DNA from: Streptomyces broussonetiae
Lineage (GTDB): Bacteria; Actinomycetota; Actinomycetes; Streptomycetales; Streptomycetaceae
Direction: 5' to 3'
Length of the DNA: 64,000 nucleotides
NCBI RefSeq assembly: GCF_009796285.1
Contig: NZ_CP047020.1
Location: forward strand, 5,828,001-5,892,000
Shown here: in pieces, positions 1 through 8,004 of the stretch
Layout of the letters: each line of letters starts with the position of its first letter
How positions within the stretch are numbered: position 1 is the stretch's first letter
Notes under the pieces: model-generated
What the model was told of the DNA's origin: nothing
Databases searched by the model: none
What the model saw: only the letters and a program-made list of their open reading frames with translations
Position numbers and translations under genes: made by a program

Positions 1-59
1 CGGTGGCGGAGTTCAAGAAGTTCCTGCTCTCCAGAAGAGGGAACCTGCTGCCGTCCTGA
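1..59 (+). CDS. 3' end of an unidentified upstream gene
   Basis: An open frame enters from the left edge and ends in a TGA at 57-59, encoding a tail that finishes RRGNLLPS. Too little is present to name it. In related Streptomyces a deoxynucleoside or nucleoside metabolic gene lies upstream of add, but that is recollection and not visible here. Confidence 0.45.
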   Translation, partial: VAEFKKFLLSRRGNLLPS

Positions 60-101
60 GGGGAGCGGGCAACTGCGCGAGACACCAGGACGAAACGGCG
101 G

Positions 102-217
102 CCCGACGAACCCGCGTCCCGGCGAACCCGCGTCCCGGCGAACCCGCGTCCCGGCGAACCCGCGTCCCGGCGAACCCGCGGCCCGACGAACCCGCGGCCC
201 GGCGAACCCGCGTCCTG
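102..217. repeat. 16-bp tandem repeat, seven copies
   Basis: The core GAACCCGCG recurs at 108, 124, 140, 156, 172, 188 and 204, an exact 16-bp period. The middle copies are identical; the outer ones differ by GTCC/GGCC and GGC/GAC swaps. It lies between the stop at 59 and the 3' end of the convergent hydrolase gene. Because 16 is not a multiple of three, a coding role is unlikely. Confidence 0.9.
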
Positions 218-247
218 AGGACGGTGGAAGTCCCCGCCTCCTACCTG

Positions 248-1009
248 TCACCGTCTCAACGACCGACCGAACCCCGCTGCCAGCGGCATCCTCAGACCGA
301 TGGGTGGCGGAGCGGCCAACGCGTCCTCGACGGGGCGCGACACGTGCTGCCCGAACAGCGCCCCGAGCGTGAAATCGACGGCCAGGCAGCCGACCTCCTC
401 CCGGTGCCCGCTCAACCCGTGCCCGTCGGAGTGCACTTCGAACCGGCACACCTCCCGGTTCACCTTCTTCGCCCGCGCGGCGAACCGGAACGACAGCTCG
501 GGGTCGGTCTGCTGGTCGTTCGTGCCGTGCACGATCAGCACCCGCCGCCCCACGAGCTGCTTCACCGGCTCGGCCGGTGCGGCCATGTCGTCCTCGGGCA
601 GCCAAGGGGCCAGCGCCACCACGGAGTTGACGGCCTCGTGCCCGCCCGCCCGCAGTGCGGCCCGGCCGCCCATGTCCACCCCCACCAGGCACACGGGAAC
701 GTCCCCGTAGCGCCGTACGACCTCGTCGGCCGCCCATCGCGCGTCCGCCGCCAGGTGTGCCTCGCTGCCGTTCCAGCCCCGGTAGCGGTAGCGGACGGTG
801 TGGACGGCCAGTCCCTCCGTCCGGCCCGCGCGCGCGAGCCGGCGGCTCAGCGAGCGCAGCGCGATCGCCGCCCGTACGGGGGAGGGCCTGCGGGCGGAGA
901 TCTCCTCCCCGCCGGGGAGCAGCACAACCGCTCCGCTCACCGCAGTCGGCCCCGGGCCGACCGCCTTCCCCAGCCCGGCCGTTCGGACCGGCGTCGCTTG
1001 CTGTCCCAT
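248..1009 (-). CDS. alpha/beta-hydrolase fold protein with Asp at the nucleophile position
   Basis: A 253-residue soluble protein of the dienelactone-hydrolase-like alpha/beta fold. An early strand (VVLLPGGEE, about 28-37) precedes the nucleophile elbow, which reads G-V-D-M-G with Asp112 where serine hydrolases have Ser or Cys. The acid (HGTNDQ, Asp165) and His (SDGHG, His197) sit at the expected distances. Its start is back-to-back with add, separated by about 135 bp, so the two may share a regulatory region. Substrate unknown. The Asp nucleophile could mean a non-serine mechanism or loss of activity. Family call is solid; function is not. Confidence 0.75.
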   Translation of the reverse strand: MGQQATPVRTAGLGKAVGPGPTAVSGAVVLLPGGEEISARRPSPVRAAIALRSLSRRLARAGRTEGLAVHTVRYRYRGWNGSEAHLAADARWAADEVVRRYGDVPVCLVGVDMGGRAALRAGGHEAVNSVVALAPWLPEDDMAAPAEPVKQLVGRRVLIVHGTNDQQTDPELSFRFAARAKKVNREVCRFEVHSDGHGLSGHREEVGCLAVDFTLGALFGQHVSRPVEDALAAPPPIGLRMPLAAGFGRSLRR

Positions 1010-1116
1010 GACAGAACAGTGTCAGAAGGGGCGGTGTGCGAAACCCTCACGTGCGGTCACCGTTGGGTATCGACGGAAAAAGTGCCCGGAAAGAGCTGTC
1101 GCGTTCACCAGATGCT

Positions 1117-1128
1117 CTACGCGCGTAG
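1117..1128. promoter_or_regulatory. operator-like palindrome CTACGCGCGTAG upstream of add
   Basis: A perfect 12-bp palindrome ends 4 bp before a -10-like TAGAGT (1133-1138). That hexamer is followed by 6 nt and the ATG at 1145. The same 12-mer occurs in front of deoC (12578) and the purine nucleoside phosphorylase gene (16170). Its position in the core promoter suggests a repressor site; the regulator is not identified. Confidence 0.75.
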
Positions 1129-1144
1129 GCGCTAGAGTGCGGAG

Positions 1145-2332
1145 ATGATGAGCCAGACTGCACCGGCCGGGACCTTCTCGGTGAGCGTCCCGGCGCACGT
1201 TCCGACGCCGGACCAGATCCGCCGGGCGCCCAAGGTTCTGCTGCACGACCATCTCGACGGCGGGCTCCGCCCGGGCACCGTCGTCGAACTCGCCCAGGAG
1301 ACCGGCTACTCGGGCCTTCCCGAGTCCGATCCGGACAAGCTGGGCATCTGGTTCCAGGAGGCCGCGGACTCCGGCTCGCTGGAGCGGTATCTGGAGACCT
1401 TCCGGCACACCGTCGGTGTGATGCAGACCCGGGACGCGCTCGTCCGGGTCGCCCGCGAGTGCGCCGAGGACCTCGCCGAGGACGGTGTCGTCTACGCCGA
1501 GGTGCGGTACGCGCCCGAGCAGCACCTCGAGCGGGGCCTGACCCTGGAGGAGGTGGTCGAGGCCGTCGGCGAGGGGTTCCGGCAGGGCGAGCGGCTCGCC
1601 CGGGAGAACGGCCACCGCATCCGGGTCGGCGCCCTGCTGACCGCCATGCGGCACGCGGCCCGCTCCCTGGAGATCGCCGAACTCGCCAACCGCCACCGGG
1701 ACTCGGGCGTGGTCGGCTTCGACATCGCGGGCGCGGAGGCGGGCTATCCGCCCACCCGGCACCTGGACGCCTTCGAGTACCTCAAGCGCGAGAACAACCA
1801 CTTCACCATCCACGCGGGTGAGGCCTTCGGGCTGCCCTCCATCTGGCAGGCGCTGCAGTGGTGCGGGGCCGACCGGCTGGGGCACGGGGTGCGGATCATC
1901 GACGACATCGAGGTCTTCGAGGACGGCTCGGTGCGGCTCGGGCGGCTGGCGTCGTACGTCCGGGACAAGCGGATCCCGTTGGAGCTGTGCCCCAGCTCCA
2001 ACCTCCAGACCGGGGCCGCACCCTCGTATGCCGAGCACCCGATCGGGCTGCTGCGCCGGCTGCACTTCCGGGCCACCGTGAACACCGACAACCGGCTGAT
2101 GTCGCACACCAGCATGAGCCAGGAATTCGAGCACCTCGTCGAGGCGTTCGGCTACACGCTCGACGACATGCAGTGGTTCTCCGTCAATGCGATGAAATCA
2201 GCGTTCATTCCTTTCGATGAACGACTCGCTATGATCAATGACGTCATCAAGCCCGGATATGCCGAGCTGAAGTCCGAATGGCTGTTCCAGCAGACGGCCT
2301 CCACCAGCGGTTCTCTCGGCGCGACGGACTGA
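1145..2332 (+). CDS. add: adenosine deaminase
   Basis: Zinc-dependent deamination of adenosine and deoxyadenosine to inosine and deoxyinosine, feeding the phosphorylase encoded at 15.3 kb. 395 residues, normal for bacterial enzymes. Metal and catalytic motifs are in order: HDHLDG (His34, His36), HAGE (His223, Glu226), LGHG (His247) and NTDN (Asp315). The ATG at 1145 is immediately followed by a second ATG at 1148. GGAG abuts the first, and a -10-like TAGAGT lies only 6 nt upstream, so the message may be leaderless. Monocistronic, ended by a hairpin at 2355. Probably controlled through the palindrome at 1117. Confidence 0.95.
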   Translation: MMSQTAPAGTFSVSVPAHVPTPDQIRRAPKVLLHDHLDGGLRPGTVVELAQETGYSGLPESDPDKLGIWFQEAADSGSLERYLETFRHTVGVMQTRDALVRVARECAEDLAEDGVVYAEVRYAPEQHLERGLTLEEVVEAVGEGFRQGERLARENGHRIRVGALLTAMRHAARSLEIAELANRHRDSGVVGFDIAGAEAGYPPTRHLDAFEYLKRENNHFTIHAGEAFGLPSIWQALQWCGADRLGHGVRIIDDIEVFEDGSVRLGRLASYVRDKRIPLELCPSSNLQTGAAPSYAEHPIGLLRRLHFRATVNTDNRLMSHTSMSQEFEHLVEAFGYTLDDMQWFSVNAMKSAFIPFDERLAMINDVIKPGYAELKSEWLFQQTASTSGSLGATD

Positions 2333-2354
2333 TCGCACCTTTCCGTCGTCGCGG

Positions 2355-2390
2355 AATGCGGACACGCTTTCACGGGGTGTCCGCATTTCG
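2355..2390 (+). terminator. hairpin terminator after add
   Basis: AATGCGGACAC at 2355-2365 pairs with GTGTCCGCATT at 2377-2387. The stem can be extended by three more pairs including a wobble. It starts 22 bp after the add stop codon. Confidence 0.75.
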
Positions 2391-2482
2391 GTGTTTGCGG
2401 GGGGCGGTCCTGCATGTTTACGGTCGTGGACCGCTCAGATCATCTCTGATCTCCCGTCTCCGCATTCAAGGACGCATTCACC

Positions 2483-2824
2483 ATGAAGCAGTCTGCCGCC
2501 AAGACCCTCGGCGTCGCCGCCCTCGGTGCCGCCTTCGCCGCCGTCGGCGCGGGCGCGGCCAACGCGGCCCCGGCCCTCCCGCAAACCGGCCAGGCCACGC
2601 AGGCCCTGGGCTCCGTCACCCAGACACTGCCGGGCGCCGCCGCGGCGCTGGCCCAGGGGAGGGGTGCCGTGGGTGCCGGGGTGGCCGCCGCGCAGCCGGC
2701 CGTCCAGAGCGCGCTCGCGAAGGGGCCGACCGCCCCGGCCGCCGGGCTGCTCGGCGGACTGCCCACCCACCACACGGGCCTGCCCACGCACGGCATGTCG
2801 GCGAACGGGATCCCGCTCGGCTGA
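2483..2824 (+). CDS. small secreted Ala/Gly-rich protein
   Basis: 113 residues with a clear Sec signal peptide: MKQSAAK, then a hydrophobic stretch ending in ANA near residue 28. The mature part is low in complexity (Ala, Gly, Pro, Gln) and ends in a His/Met/Gly-containing tail. AAGGA about 10 nt upstream supports the ATG. It resembles in design the small secreted protein at 8768. No domain recognised; likely an exported protein of unknown role. Confidence 0.7.
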   Translation: MKQSAAKTLGVAALGAAFAAVGAGAANAAPALPQTGQATQALGSVTQTLPGAAAALAQGRGAVGAGVAAAQPAVQSALAKGPTAPAAGLLGGLPTHHTGLPTHGMSANGIPLG

Positions 2825-2865
2825 CGCCCGGCGCGAGGCCGCGGCCCGCACCGCAAGGTCGTACG

Positions 2866-2915
2866 ACGCCGCTGGGGCGCCCCGGAGTTGCTGTCCGGGA
2901 GCGCCCCAGCGGCGT
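2866..2915. terminator. strong bidirectional hairpin
   Basis: A 15-bp perfect stem (2866-2880 with 2901-2915), with an inner CCGG-type stem of 6 bp (2881-2886 with 2894-2899). It lies between the convergent secreted-protein gene and the PspC gene, so it can stop transcription from both sides. Confidence 0.9.
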
Positions 2916-2961
2916 TCTGCGTGCGGACCGGCGTGCGCGGACGCCGGTGGAGCCGCCTGTG

Positions 2962-3162
2962 TCACCAGGCGGTGCGGGTCTTCTCCTCGGACGGCAGCAG
3001 GATCCACAGCGCTATATAGAGCAGGAACTGCGGGCCCGGCAGCAGGCAGGACAGCAGGAAGATCACCCGCATCGTCGTCGCGGAGGTGCCGAAGCGCCGG
3101 GCCAGCGCGGCGCACACTCCGCCGATCACGCGGCCGTGGGTGGGGCGGGCAAGGGCGGTCAT
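2962..3162 (-). CDS. PspC-domain small membrane protein
   Basis: 66 residues with a PspC-like core: R-V-I-G-G-V-C-A-A-L-A-R-R-F near the N-terminus, then a hydrophobic segment (VIFLLSCLLPGPQFLLYIALWILLP). The ATG at 3162 is preceded by GGAGGAG, so it is preferred over upstream in-frame starts. PspC domains belong to the phage-shock/envelope-stress family, but no other psp gene is nearby. Membrane location inferred. Confidence 0.85.
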   Translation of the reverse strand: MTALARPTHGRVIGGVCAALARRFGTSATTMRVIFLLSCLLPGPQFLLYIALWILLPSEEKTRTAW

Positions 3163-3274
3163 CGGGTCTCCTCCGTGGTCGTCGGCCCGCGTGCGGGCCG
3201 GTGGCCTGGGCCGCCCCGGTGGCGTCCCTCGACCTTCTTCCACGGTAGGGAGACGAAGAGGGTGAAACGTCGCT

Positions 3275-3853
3275 CTACGGGGCGATCCCGACCCTGGGAA
3301 TCGTCGGGGTACGCCCCTGAGACAGCTCCTCCTGCACGGTGACGAACCACTCGGCACCGGCGTCGGCGTCCTCGCGCGCGTCACGCGTGTCGCGCCGCCG
3401 CAGCCAGGCCCGGCCCGCCGGTACGACGGCCAGGTGGGCGAGGACGACGCCCGCGGTGTTCAGCAGCAGCGAGTCGATGTCCACGACCCTGCCGGGCACG
3501 CCGGTCTGCACCAGCGCGATGCCGAGGGAGATCAGGGCGCCCGCCGCGGCGGTACGGATCAGGGAGGCGAGCGGGGAGACGGTGAGCCTGCCGTGCACCG
3601 TCGGCAGCAGCACGCCCAGCGGGGCGAGCAGGGCGAGGCCGTCACCGATGCGGTGGGCGGCCTGCGGCCAGCCCAGCGCGAGATCGGCCCGGATACCGGC
3701 CAGCGGGTGCAGGTTGGGAGGGGTCACCCAGGGCACGTCCAGGGGGCGCAGCGTCAGCCAGGCGACGAGCGCGAGGTGGGCGACGAGGAGCACACCCCCT
3801 GTCGCCCGGACACGGATCGTGGCACTGCCGCCGAAGGAGCCTTGACGCTGCAC
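3275..3853 (-). CDS. VanZ-like membrane protein
   Basis: 192 residues, GTG start. Hydrophobic segments lie at about 17-37 (LLVAHLALVAWLTL), 72-84, 95-115 and 130-147, with the arrangement of the VanZ family (early TLRP motif, PLGVLLP, a later DIDSLLLNTAGV). VanZ relatives are linked to teicoplanin resistance, but most Streptomyces paralogues have no known function. No glycopeptide-resistance genes are adjacent. The charged C-terminal tail after about 155 looks cytoplasmic. Confidence 0.75.
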   Translation of the reverse strand: MQRQGSFGGSATIRVRATGGVLLVAHLALVAWLTLRPLDVPWVTPPNLHPLAGIRADLALGWPQAAHRIGDGLALLAPLGVLLPTVHGRLTVSPLASLIRTAAAGALISLGIALVQTGVPGRVVDIDSLLLNTAGVVLAHLAVVPAGRAWLRRRDTRDAREDADAGAEWFVTVQEELSQGRTPTIPRVGIAP

Positions 3854-3933
3854 GAACCCCTAGACGCACCGCCGGGCACGATCGGTTCCGCATCGGGTTC
3901 CCCGACTCGGCGCGACCGCCCGCGGCCACGGGG

Positions 3934-4539
3934 TCAGGACTTGCCCAGCGCGTCACCGGAGGGCGGTTCGGTGGTGCCCGGGCGGTTGCGGACTTCGTCC
4001 GTGCAGGCGTAGCGGCGGGGGGTGTCGGGGGCGGGGCCGGCCAGGATGACCGAGCCGTCGCCCTCCGTCGCCGCCGAGTCGGACAGGGTGCACACCACCT
4101 GGGCCAGGGCGTAGGAGGTGAGCCGCGCCGGGGCGGTGCTCAGGCGCAGGGTGTCCTCGGGGTCGTTCGGGCCGGGCCCGCTCACGCTCAGGCCGCCCGG
4201 CACGTACGTCGTGTAGCCCGCGGAGCGTTCCGCGGACGAGGGCGACTCCGCGAGCTGGTCCAGCAGGCCCTGCGCCACGATCACCCGGCGCCGGGCGTCG
4301 GCCGTGCCGTCGGGGACGGGCACCGTACGGTCGACGGTCACCAGGGACGCCTCACACAGCAGGAAGACCTGCACGGGCACCCCGTGCGAGGACTGCGTGG
4401 CCAGGTCGGGCCCGGCCAGCGAGCACGGCACCCGGGAGGGCGCCGGTCCGAAGTCGGTCGGTACCTGAGTGGCCCGGATGCCGCAGCCGGACAGCAGCAG
4501 GCCCAGGAGGGGCAGCGCCATCAGGCGTCGTACGGTCAT
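3934..4539 (-). CDS. secreted lipoprotein of the afsQ operon
   Basis: 201 residues. The signal peptide has a lipobox (LLLSGC, Cys at about 18), followed by a conserved extracytoplasmic domain. Its ATG (4539) overlaps the stop of the sensor kinase by 4 bp (ATGA), so it is translationally coupled and is the third gene of the afsQ1-afsQ2-lipoprotein operon. That position suggests a sensory or accessory partner of AfsQ2, as proposed for similar lipoprotein neighbours of Streptomyces kinases. Direct function unknown. Confidence 0.85.
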   Translation of the reverse strand: MTVRRLMALPLLGLLLSGCGIRATQVPTDFGPAPSRVPCSLAGPDLATQSSHGVPVQVFLLCEASLVTVDRTVPVPDGTADARRRVIVAQGLLDQLAESPSSAERSAGYTTYVPGGLSVSGPGPNDPEDTLRLSTAPARLTSYALAQVVCTLSDSAATEGDGSVILAGPAPDTPRRYACTDEVRNRPGTTEPPSGDALGKS

Positions 4540-6188
4540 GACCCCTCCTTTCCTGAACTGTCCTTGCCGTTCCCGGCGTTCCTGTCGTGCGTGTCGTTCG
4601 TGTCGTGCGTGCCGTCGGGATCGTCGGTGCCGGCCCGGGTGTCCTGCTCGCCCTCCTCCGCCTCCTGAGTCAGCCGTGAGGAGTCCCGCGGCAGCCGCAG
4701 GGTGAACACGGCGCCGCCGTCGGGCGAGTTGGCGGCGGTGATCCCGCCGCCGTGGATATGGGCGTTCTCCATGGCGATGGACAGGCCCAGCCCGCTGCCC
4801 TCGGAGCGCGGCCGGGAGGCGCTCGCCTTGTAGAAGCGGTCGAAGACGTGCGGCAGGACGTCCTCCGGGATGCCCGGCCCGTGGTCGCGGACCGCGATGA
4901 CCACCTCGGAGTCCGCCTCCCGCACGGACACCCGCACCGGCGATCCGCCGTGCTTGAGCGCGTTGCCGATCAGGTTGGCGAGGATGACGTCCAGCCGGCG
5001 GGGGTCGAGGCGGGCGTGGATGCCGCGCTCGGCGTCCAGCTCGACGGCGTCCAGCCAGGCGCGGGCGTCGATGCAGGCGGTGATCTGGTCGGCCACGTCG
5101 ACGTCGTCCAGGACCAGCCGGGCGGTGCCCGCGTCGAAGCGGGTGACCTCCATCAGGTTCTCGACCAGGTCGTTCAGCCGGCGTGTCTCGCTGACCACCA
5201 GCCGCACCGCCGGCTCGATCATCGGGTCGACGCTGCCCGACTCCGCCTCCAGCTCCTCCTCCAGGATCTCCGTCACGGCGGTGATCGCGGTCAGCGGCGT
5301 ACGCAGTTCGTGGCTCATGTCGGCGACGAAGCGGCGTGAGGCATCGTCCCGCGCGGCCATCTCCGAGACCCGCTTCTCCAGCGCCTCGGCCGCGTTGTTG
5401 AACGTCCGGGAGAGATCGGCGAGTTCGTCGGTGCCGGAGACTCTGAGCCGGGTGTCCAGTCTGCCCTCGCCCAGGCGCCGGGCGGCGACCCCGAGCCGGT
5501 GCACCGGCTTCAGTACGGTCGTGGCGGCGGCCTGCGCGAGCAGCGCGGCGCCGATCAGCGCGAGACCGGTGGCGATGCCCAGCGACCAGGCCAGCGAGTT
5601 GAGGTCCTTGGCCTCCGGCTCCAGCGTCTTGGCCATGTAGCCGGTCGGACCGCCGCCGATGACCTGCGTACCGGCCACCAGATACGGCGTGCCGTGGCTC
5701 ACGACCCGCTGCCAGTACAGGTGGTACGGCTCCTTGTTGGCGTCGGTGACCTTCTGCTGCTTGTTCACCGCCGCGCGCAGTGACTTGGGCACGTCCTCCA
5801 GCGAGAAGCCGTTGATGCCGCCGGAGTTGCCGTACACCGTCTTGCCGCGCGCGTCCTGGCCGACCAGCAGCACGCTGAAGCTCTGGCTGCTGGTCGCCAT
5901 CTGCCCGGCGGTGCGCTGGAGCTGGTCCTGCGAGGGATGCGAGGGCAGCGCGCCCGCGCGGTTCTGCATCTCCTGGCGGAAGTCGCGCAGCACCGCGTCC
6001 TGGGCGCGGGTGAGCACCGCCTCCCGGTTCAGCCAGTAGGCGATGCCGGACGCCGACACGGCGGCGGTGAGCGCGACCAGCGCGAAAACCACGACAAGCC
6101 GCAGCCTGAGGCTGGTGAACCTGAGCCGCGACAGATGTCCCTTGCGCCCCGCGGCCCAGCCGCGCAGCCCTCCTTGCCCGTCCGTCAC
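4536..6188 (-). CDS. afsQ2: sensor histidine kinase AfsQ2
   Basis: 550 residues. First membrane segment at about 31-53, a periplasmic-side sensory region at about 54-198, second segment at about 203-226, then HAMP. The dimerisation/phosphoacceptor motif MSHELRTP places the phosphorylated His at 293. The catalytic domain follows with N (NLIGNALKHGG), DHGPGIP and GSGLGLS boxes, then an acidic low-complexity tail. GTG start 6188 overlaps the stop of afsQ1 by 4 bp (GTGA). In S. coelicolor AfsQ1/Q2 controls antibiotic production and nitrogen responses on glutamate medium (literature knowledge). Confidence 0.93.
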   Translation of the reverse strand: MTDGQGGLRGWAAGRKGHLSRLRFTSLRLRLVVVFALVALTAAVSASGIAYWLNREAVLTRAQDAVLRDFRQEMQNRAGALPSHPSQDQLQRTAGQMATSSQSFSVLLVGQDARGKTVYGNSGGINGFSLEDVPKSLRAAVNKQQKVTDANKEPYHLYWQRVVSHGTPYLVAGTQVIGGGPTGYMAKTLEPEAKDLNSLAWSLGIATGLALIGAALLAQAAATTVLKPVHRLGVAARRLGEGRLDTRLRVSGTDELADLSRTFNNAAEALEKRVSEMAARDDASRRFVADMSHELRTPLTAITAVTEILEEELEAESGSVDPMIEPAVRLVVSETRRLNDLVENLMEVTRFDAGTARLVLDDVDVADQITACIDARAWLDAVELDAERGIHARLDPRRLDVILANLIGNALKHGGSPVRVSVREADSEVVIAVRDHGPGIPEDVLPHVFDRFYKASASRPRSEGSGLGLSIAMENAHIHGGGITAANSPDGGAVFTLRLPRDSSRLTQEAEEGEQDTRAGTDDPDGTHDTNDTHDRNAGNGKDSSGKEGS

Positions 6189-6862
6189 TGAGGACTGTCC
6201 AGGCGGTAGCCGACACCACGGACGGTACGGATCAGGGTCGGGGACGAGGGCACGTCCTCGACCTTGGCGCGCAGCCGCTGCACACAGGCGTCCACGAGCC
6301 GCGAGTCACCGAGGTAGTCGTGCTCCCACACCAGCCGCAGCAGCTGCTGCCGGGACAGCGCCTGGCCGGGCCGGCGGCTCAGCTCCAGCAGCAGCCGCAG
6401 CTCGGTCGGGGTCAGCTGGAGGTCCTCGCCGTTCTTCGTCACGGTCATCGCCGACCGGTCGATGACGAGGTTGCCGAAGGTCGCCGAGTCGCTGGACTCA
6501 CGCTCACCGCGGCGCAGCACGGCCCGGATCCGGGCGTCCAGCACCCGGCCCTGGACGGGTTTGACGACGTAGTCGTCGGCGCCGGACTCCAGCCCGACCA
6601 CGACGTCGATGTCGTCGCTGCGCGCGGTCAGCAGAATGATCGGCAGCTGGTCGGTGCGCCGGATGCGGCGGCACACCTCGAAGCCGTCGATGCCGGGCAG
6701 CATCACGTCCAGCACGATCAGGTCGGGCCGCTGCTCGCGCAGCAGCTTCAGACCGTCCTCACCGCTGGCAGCGGTCGCCACCCGGTGCCCCTGGCGCGTC
6801 AGGGAGAGCTCCAGGGCCGTGCGGATGGCGTCGTCGTCCTCGATCAGCAACAGGGAAGGCAC
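6185..6862 (-). CDS. afsQ1: response regulator AfsQ1
   Basis: OmpR/PhoB-type regulator. Starting at the GTG of VPSLLLIEDDD gives 225 residues, the length I recall for AfsQ1; six extra upstream codons are possible. The receiver domain has the acidic pair in IEDDD, phosphoacceptor Asp52 in VLDVMLPG, and the conserved Lys in DDYVVKP. A winged-helix effector domain (LTPTELRLLLELS through RTVRGVGYRL) follows. It is transcribed divergently from sigQ. A GTnAC-n6-GTnAC site lies in the shared intergenic region, consistent with direct control of sigQ and of its own operon. Confidence 0.95.
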   Translation of the reverse strand: MPSLLLIEDDDAIRTALELSLTRQGHRVATAASGEDGLKLLREQRPDLIVLDVMLPGIDGFEVCRRIRRTDQLPIILLTARSDDIDVVVGLESGADDYVVKPVQGRVLDARIRAVLRRGERESSDSATFGNLVIDRSAMTVTKNGEDLQLTPTELRLLLELSRRPGQALSRQQLLRLVWEHDYLGDSRLVDACVQRLRAKVEDVPSSPTLIRTVRGVGYRLDSPQ

Positions 6863-6969
6863 GGGCTCATTCTGGCCCATGGACCGGCCGTCCTACGACC
6901 TGCCCGCACCAGCCCTTTCCCACCGCCACGACATGTGCACTTCCTGTGACGCCTTTGAGCAGGACCCCT

Positions 6970-6985
6970 GTGACAGGTCTGTGAC
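6970..6985. promoter_or_regulatory. AfsQ1 box between afsQ1 and sigQ
   Basis: GTGAC-AGGTCT-GTGAC fits exactly the published AfsQ1 consensus GTnAC-n6-GTnAC. The two half-sites belong to a CTGTGACAG repeat with an 11-bp step, so both face the same side of the helix. A third GTGAC lies at 6946-6950. Distance to the sigQ start is about 117 bp and to afsQ1 about 108 bp. Confidence 0.85.
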
Positions 6986-7102
6986 AGTCGACGGACACGG
7001 CCATGAAGTGGCCCCGGCAGTCTTTTGGTCACGGGCCGGACGGTCAGCCGGAACCGGCCCGGCAAGACCGAACCACCGGAAGTCCACGACGGGGAGCGCG
7101 AG

Positions 7103-7846
7103 ATGAACACGCTGCACAGCATCAGCACCAGCGCAGTGGTCACGCGTCTGCACGACGTGCACCGGTCCGGTTCCGAGAAGTCCGGTGCCGTGAGCGGGCG
7201 GGGGTGCGCTCGCGGCACCGGGCGTCAGCATCCGGCGTACATGTCGGTGGTTGACGCGCACCCGGGGGAAGCGCACGGGGGATCCGCGTACAGGGAGGAC
7301 TCGGGGGAGCAGCGCCGCTCGCTGACGGAGGCGGAGTTCACCGCCTACGTCCAGGAGCGCCGCGCCTCCCTGTACGCCACCGCGTACCACCTGACGGGCG
7401 ACCGCTTCGAGGCCGAGGACCTGCTGCAGAGCGCGCTGTTCTCGACGTACAAGGCCTGGGAACGGATCAGTGACAAGGCGGCGGTCGGCGGGTACCTCCG
7501 CCGCACCATGACGAATCTGCACATCAGCGCCTGGCGGCGCCGCAAGCTCAACGAGTACCCGACCGAGGAACTGCCGGAGACGCCCTCCGACACGGACGCG
7601 ATGCGCGGCACCGAACTGCGCGCGGTCCTGTGGCAGGCGCTGGCCCGGCTGCCCGAACTCCAGCGCACCATGCTGGTCCTGCGCTACTACGAGGGCCGTA
7701 CGGATCCGGAGATCGCGGCGATCCTCGACATCAGTGTCGGCACGGTGAAGTCCAGCATCTGGCGCTCGCTGCGCCGGCTGCGCGAGGACGAGGTCCTCAG
7801 CTTCGGCCGTGACGAGGAGAACGCCTTCGGCGAACTGGTCGCCTGA
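7103..7846 (+). CDS. sigQ: ECF sigma factor SigQ
   Basis: 247 residues from the ATG at 7103, which has GGGGAG 6 nt upstream. A low-complexity N-terminal extension of about 70 residues precedes region 2 (FTAYVQERRASLYATAYHLTGDRFEAEDLLQ) and region 4 (RLPELQRTMLVLRYYEGRTDPEIAAILDISVGTVKS, in two parts). The layout is typical of the SigE-like ECF class that lacks an obvious anti-sigma partner. It is divergent from afsQ1 and a known AfsQ1 target in S. coelicolor. The extension is unusual; an internal ATG at 7240 could give a shorter product. Confidence 0.92.
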   Translation: MNTLHSISTSAVVTRLHDVHRSGSEKSGAVSGRGCARGTGRQHPAYMSVVDAHPGEAHGGSAYREDSGEQRRSLTEAEFTAYVQERRASLYATAYHLTGDRFEAEDLLQSALFSTYKAWERISDKAAVGGYLRRTMTNLHISAWRRRKLNEYPTEELPETPSDTDAMRGTELRAVLWQALARLPELQRTMLVLRYYEGRTDPEIAAILDISVGTVKSSIWRSLRRLREDEVLSFGRDEENAFGELVA

Positions 7847-7860
7847 AGGTCGGGGTCACC

Positions 7861-7931
7861 GGGGGGTGGCCCGAGGGGGGACGGGGAAAACGGGGGAAAG
7901 CGGGGTCCACTGGGGGGTGGGTCCACGGGGG
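7861..7931 (+). other. G-tract cluster with quadruplex-forming potential
   Basis: Seven runs of four to six G lie on the + strand within 71 bp: 7861-7866, 7875-7880, 7883-7886, 7892-7896, 7902-7905, 7912-7917 and 7927-7931, with short linkers. This is the 3' untranslated region of sigQ, just before its terminator. Confidence 0.6.
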
Positions 7932-7940
7932 AAACAGGAG

Positions 7941-7975
7941 CGGGACTGGAGGGCCGGGGGGCCTCTCCAGTCCCG
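7941..7975. terminator. hairpin between sigQ and the kinase gene
   Basis: An 11-bp perfect stem, CGGGACTGGAG (7941-7951) with its complement at 7965-7975, followed by a T-rich run. It separates two convergent genes and probably serves both. Confidence 0.85.
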
Positions 7976-8004
7976 TTTCCGTTTCCGTAGGTTCCGTACG
8001 ACGG

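Noticed and set aside
107..217. CRISPR array
   Set aside because: The repeats are contiguous 16-mers without unique spacers and no cas gene is present.
4536..6219. Single 761-residue frame joining the afsQ lipoprotein to an antisense-type N-terminus
   Set aside because: Only the last 201 residues are real; the rest is an alternative frame of afsQ2.
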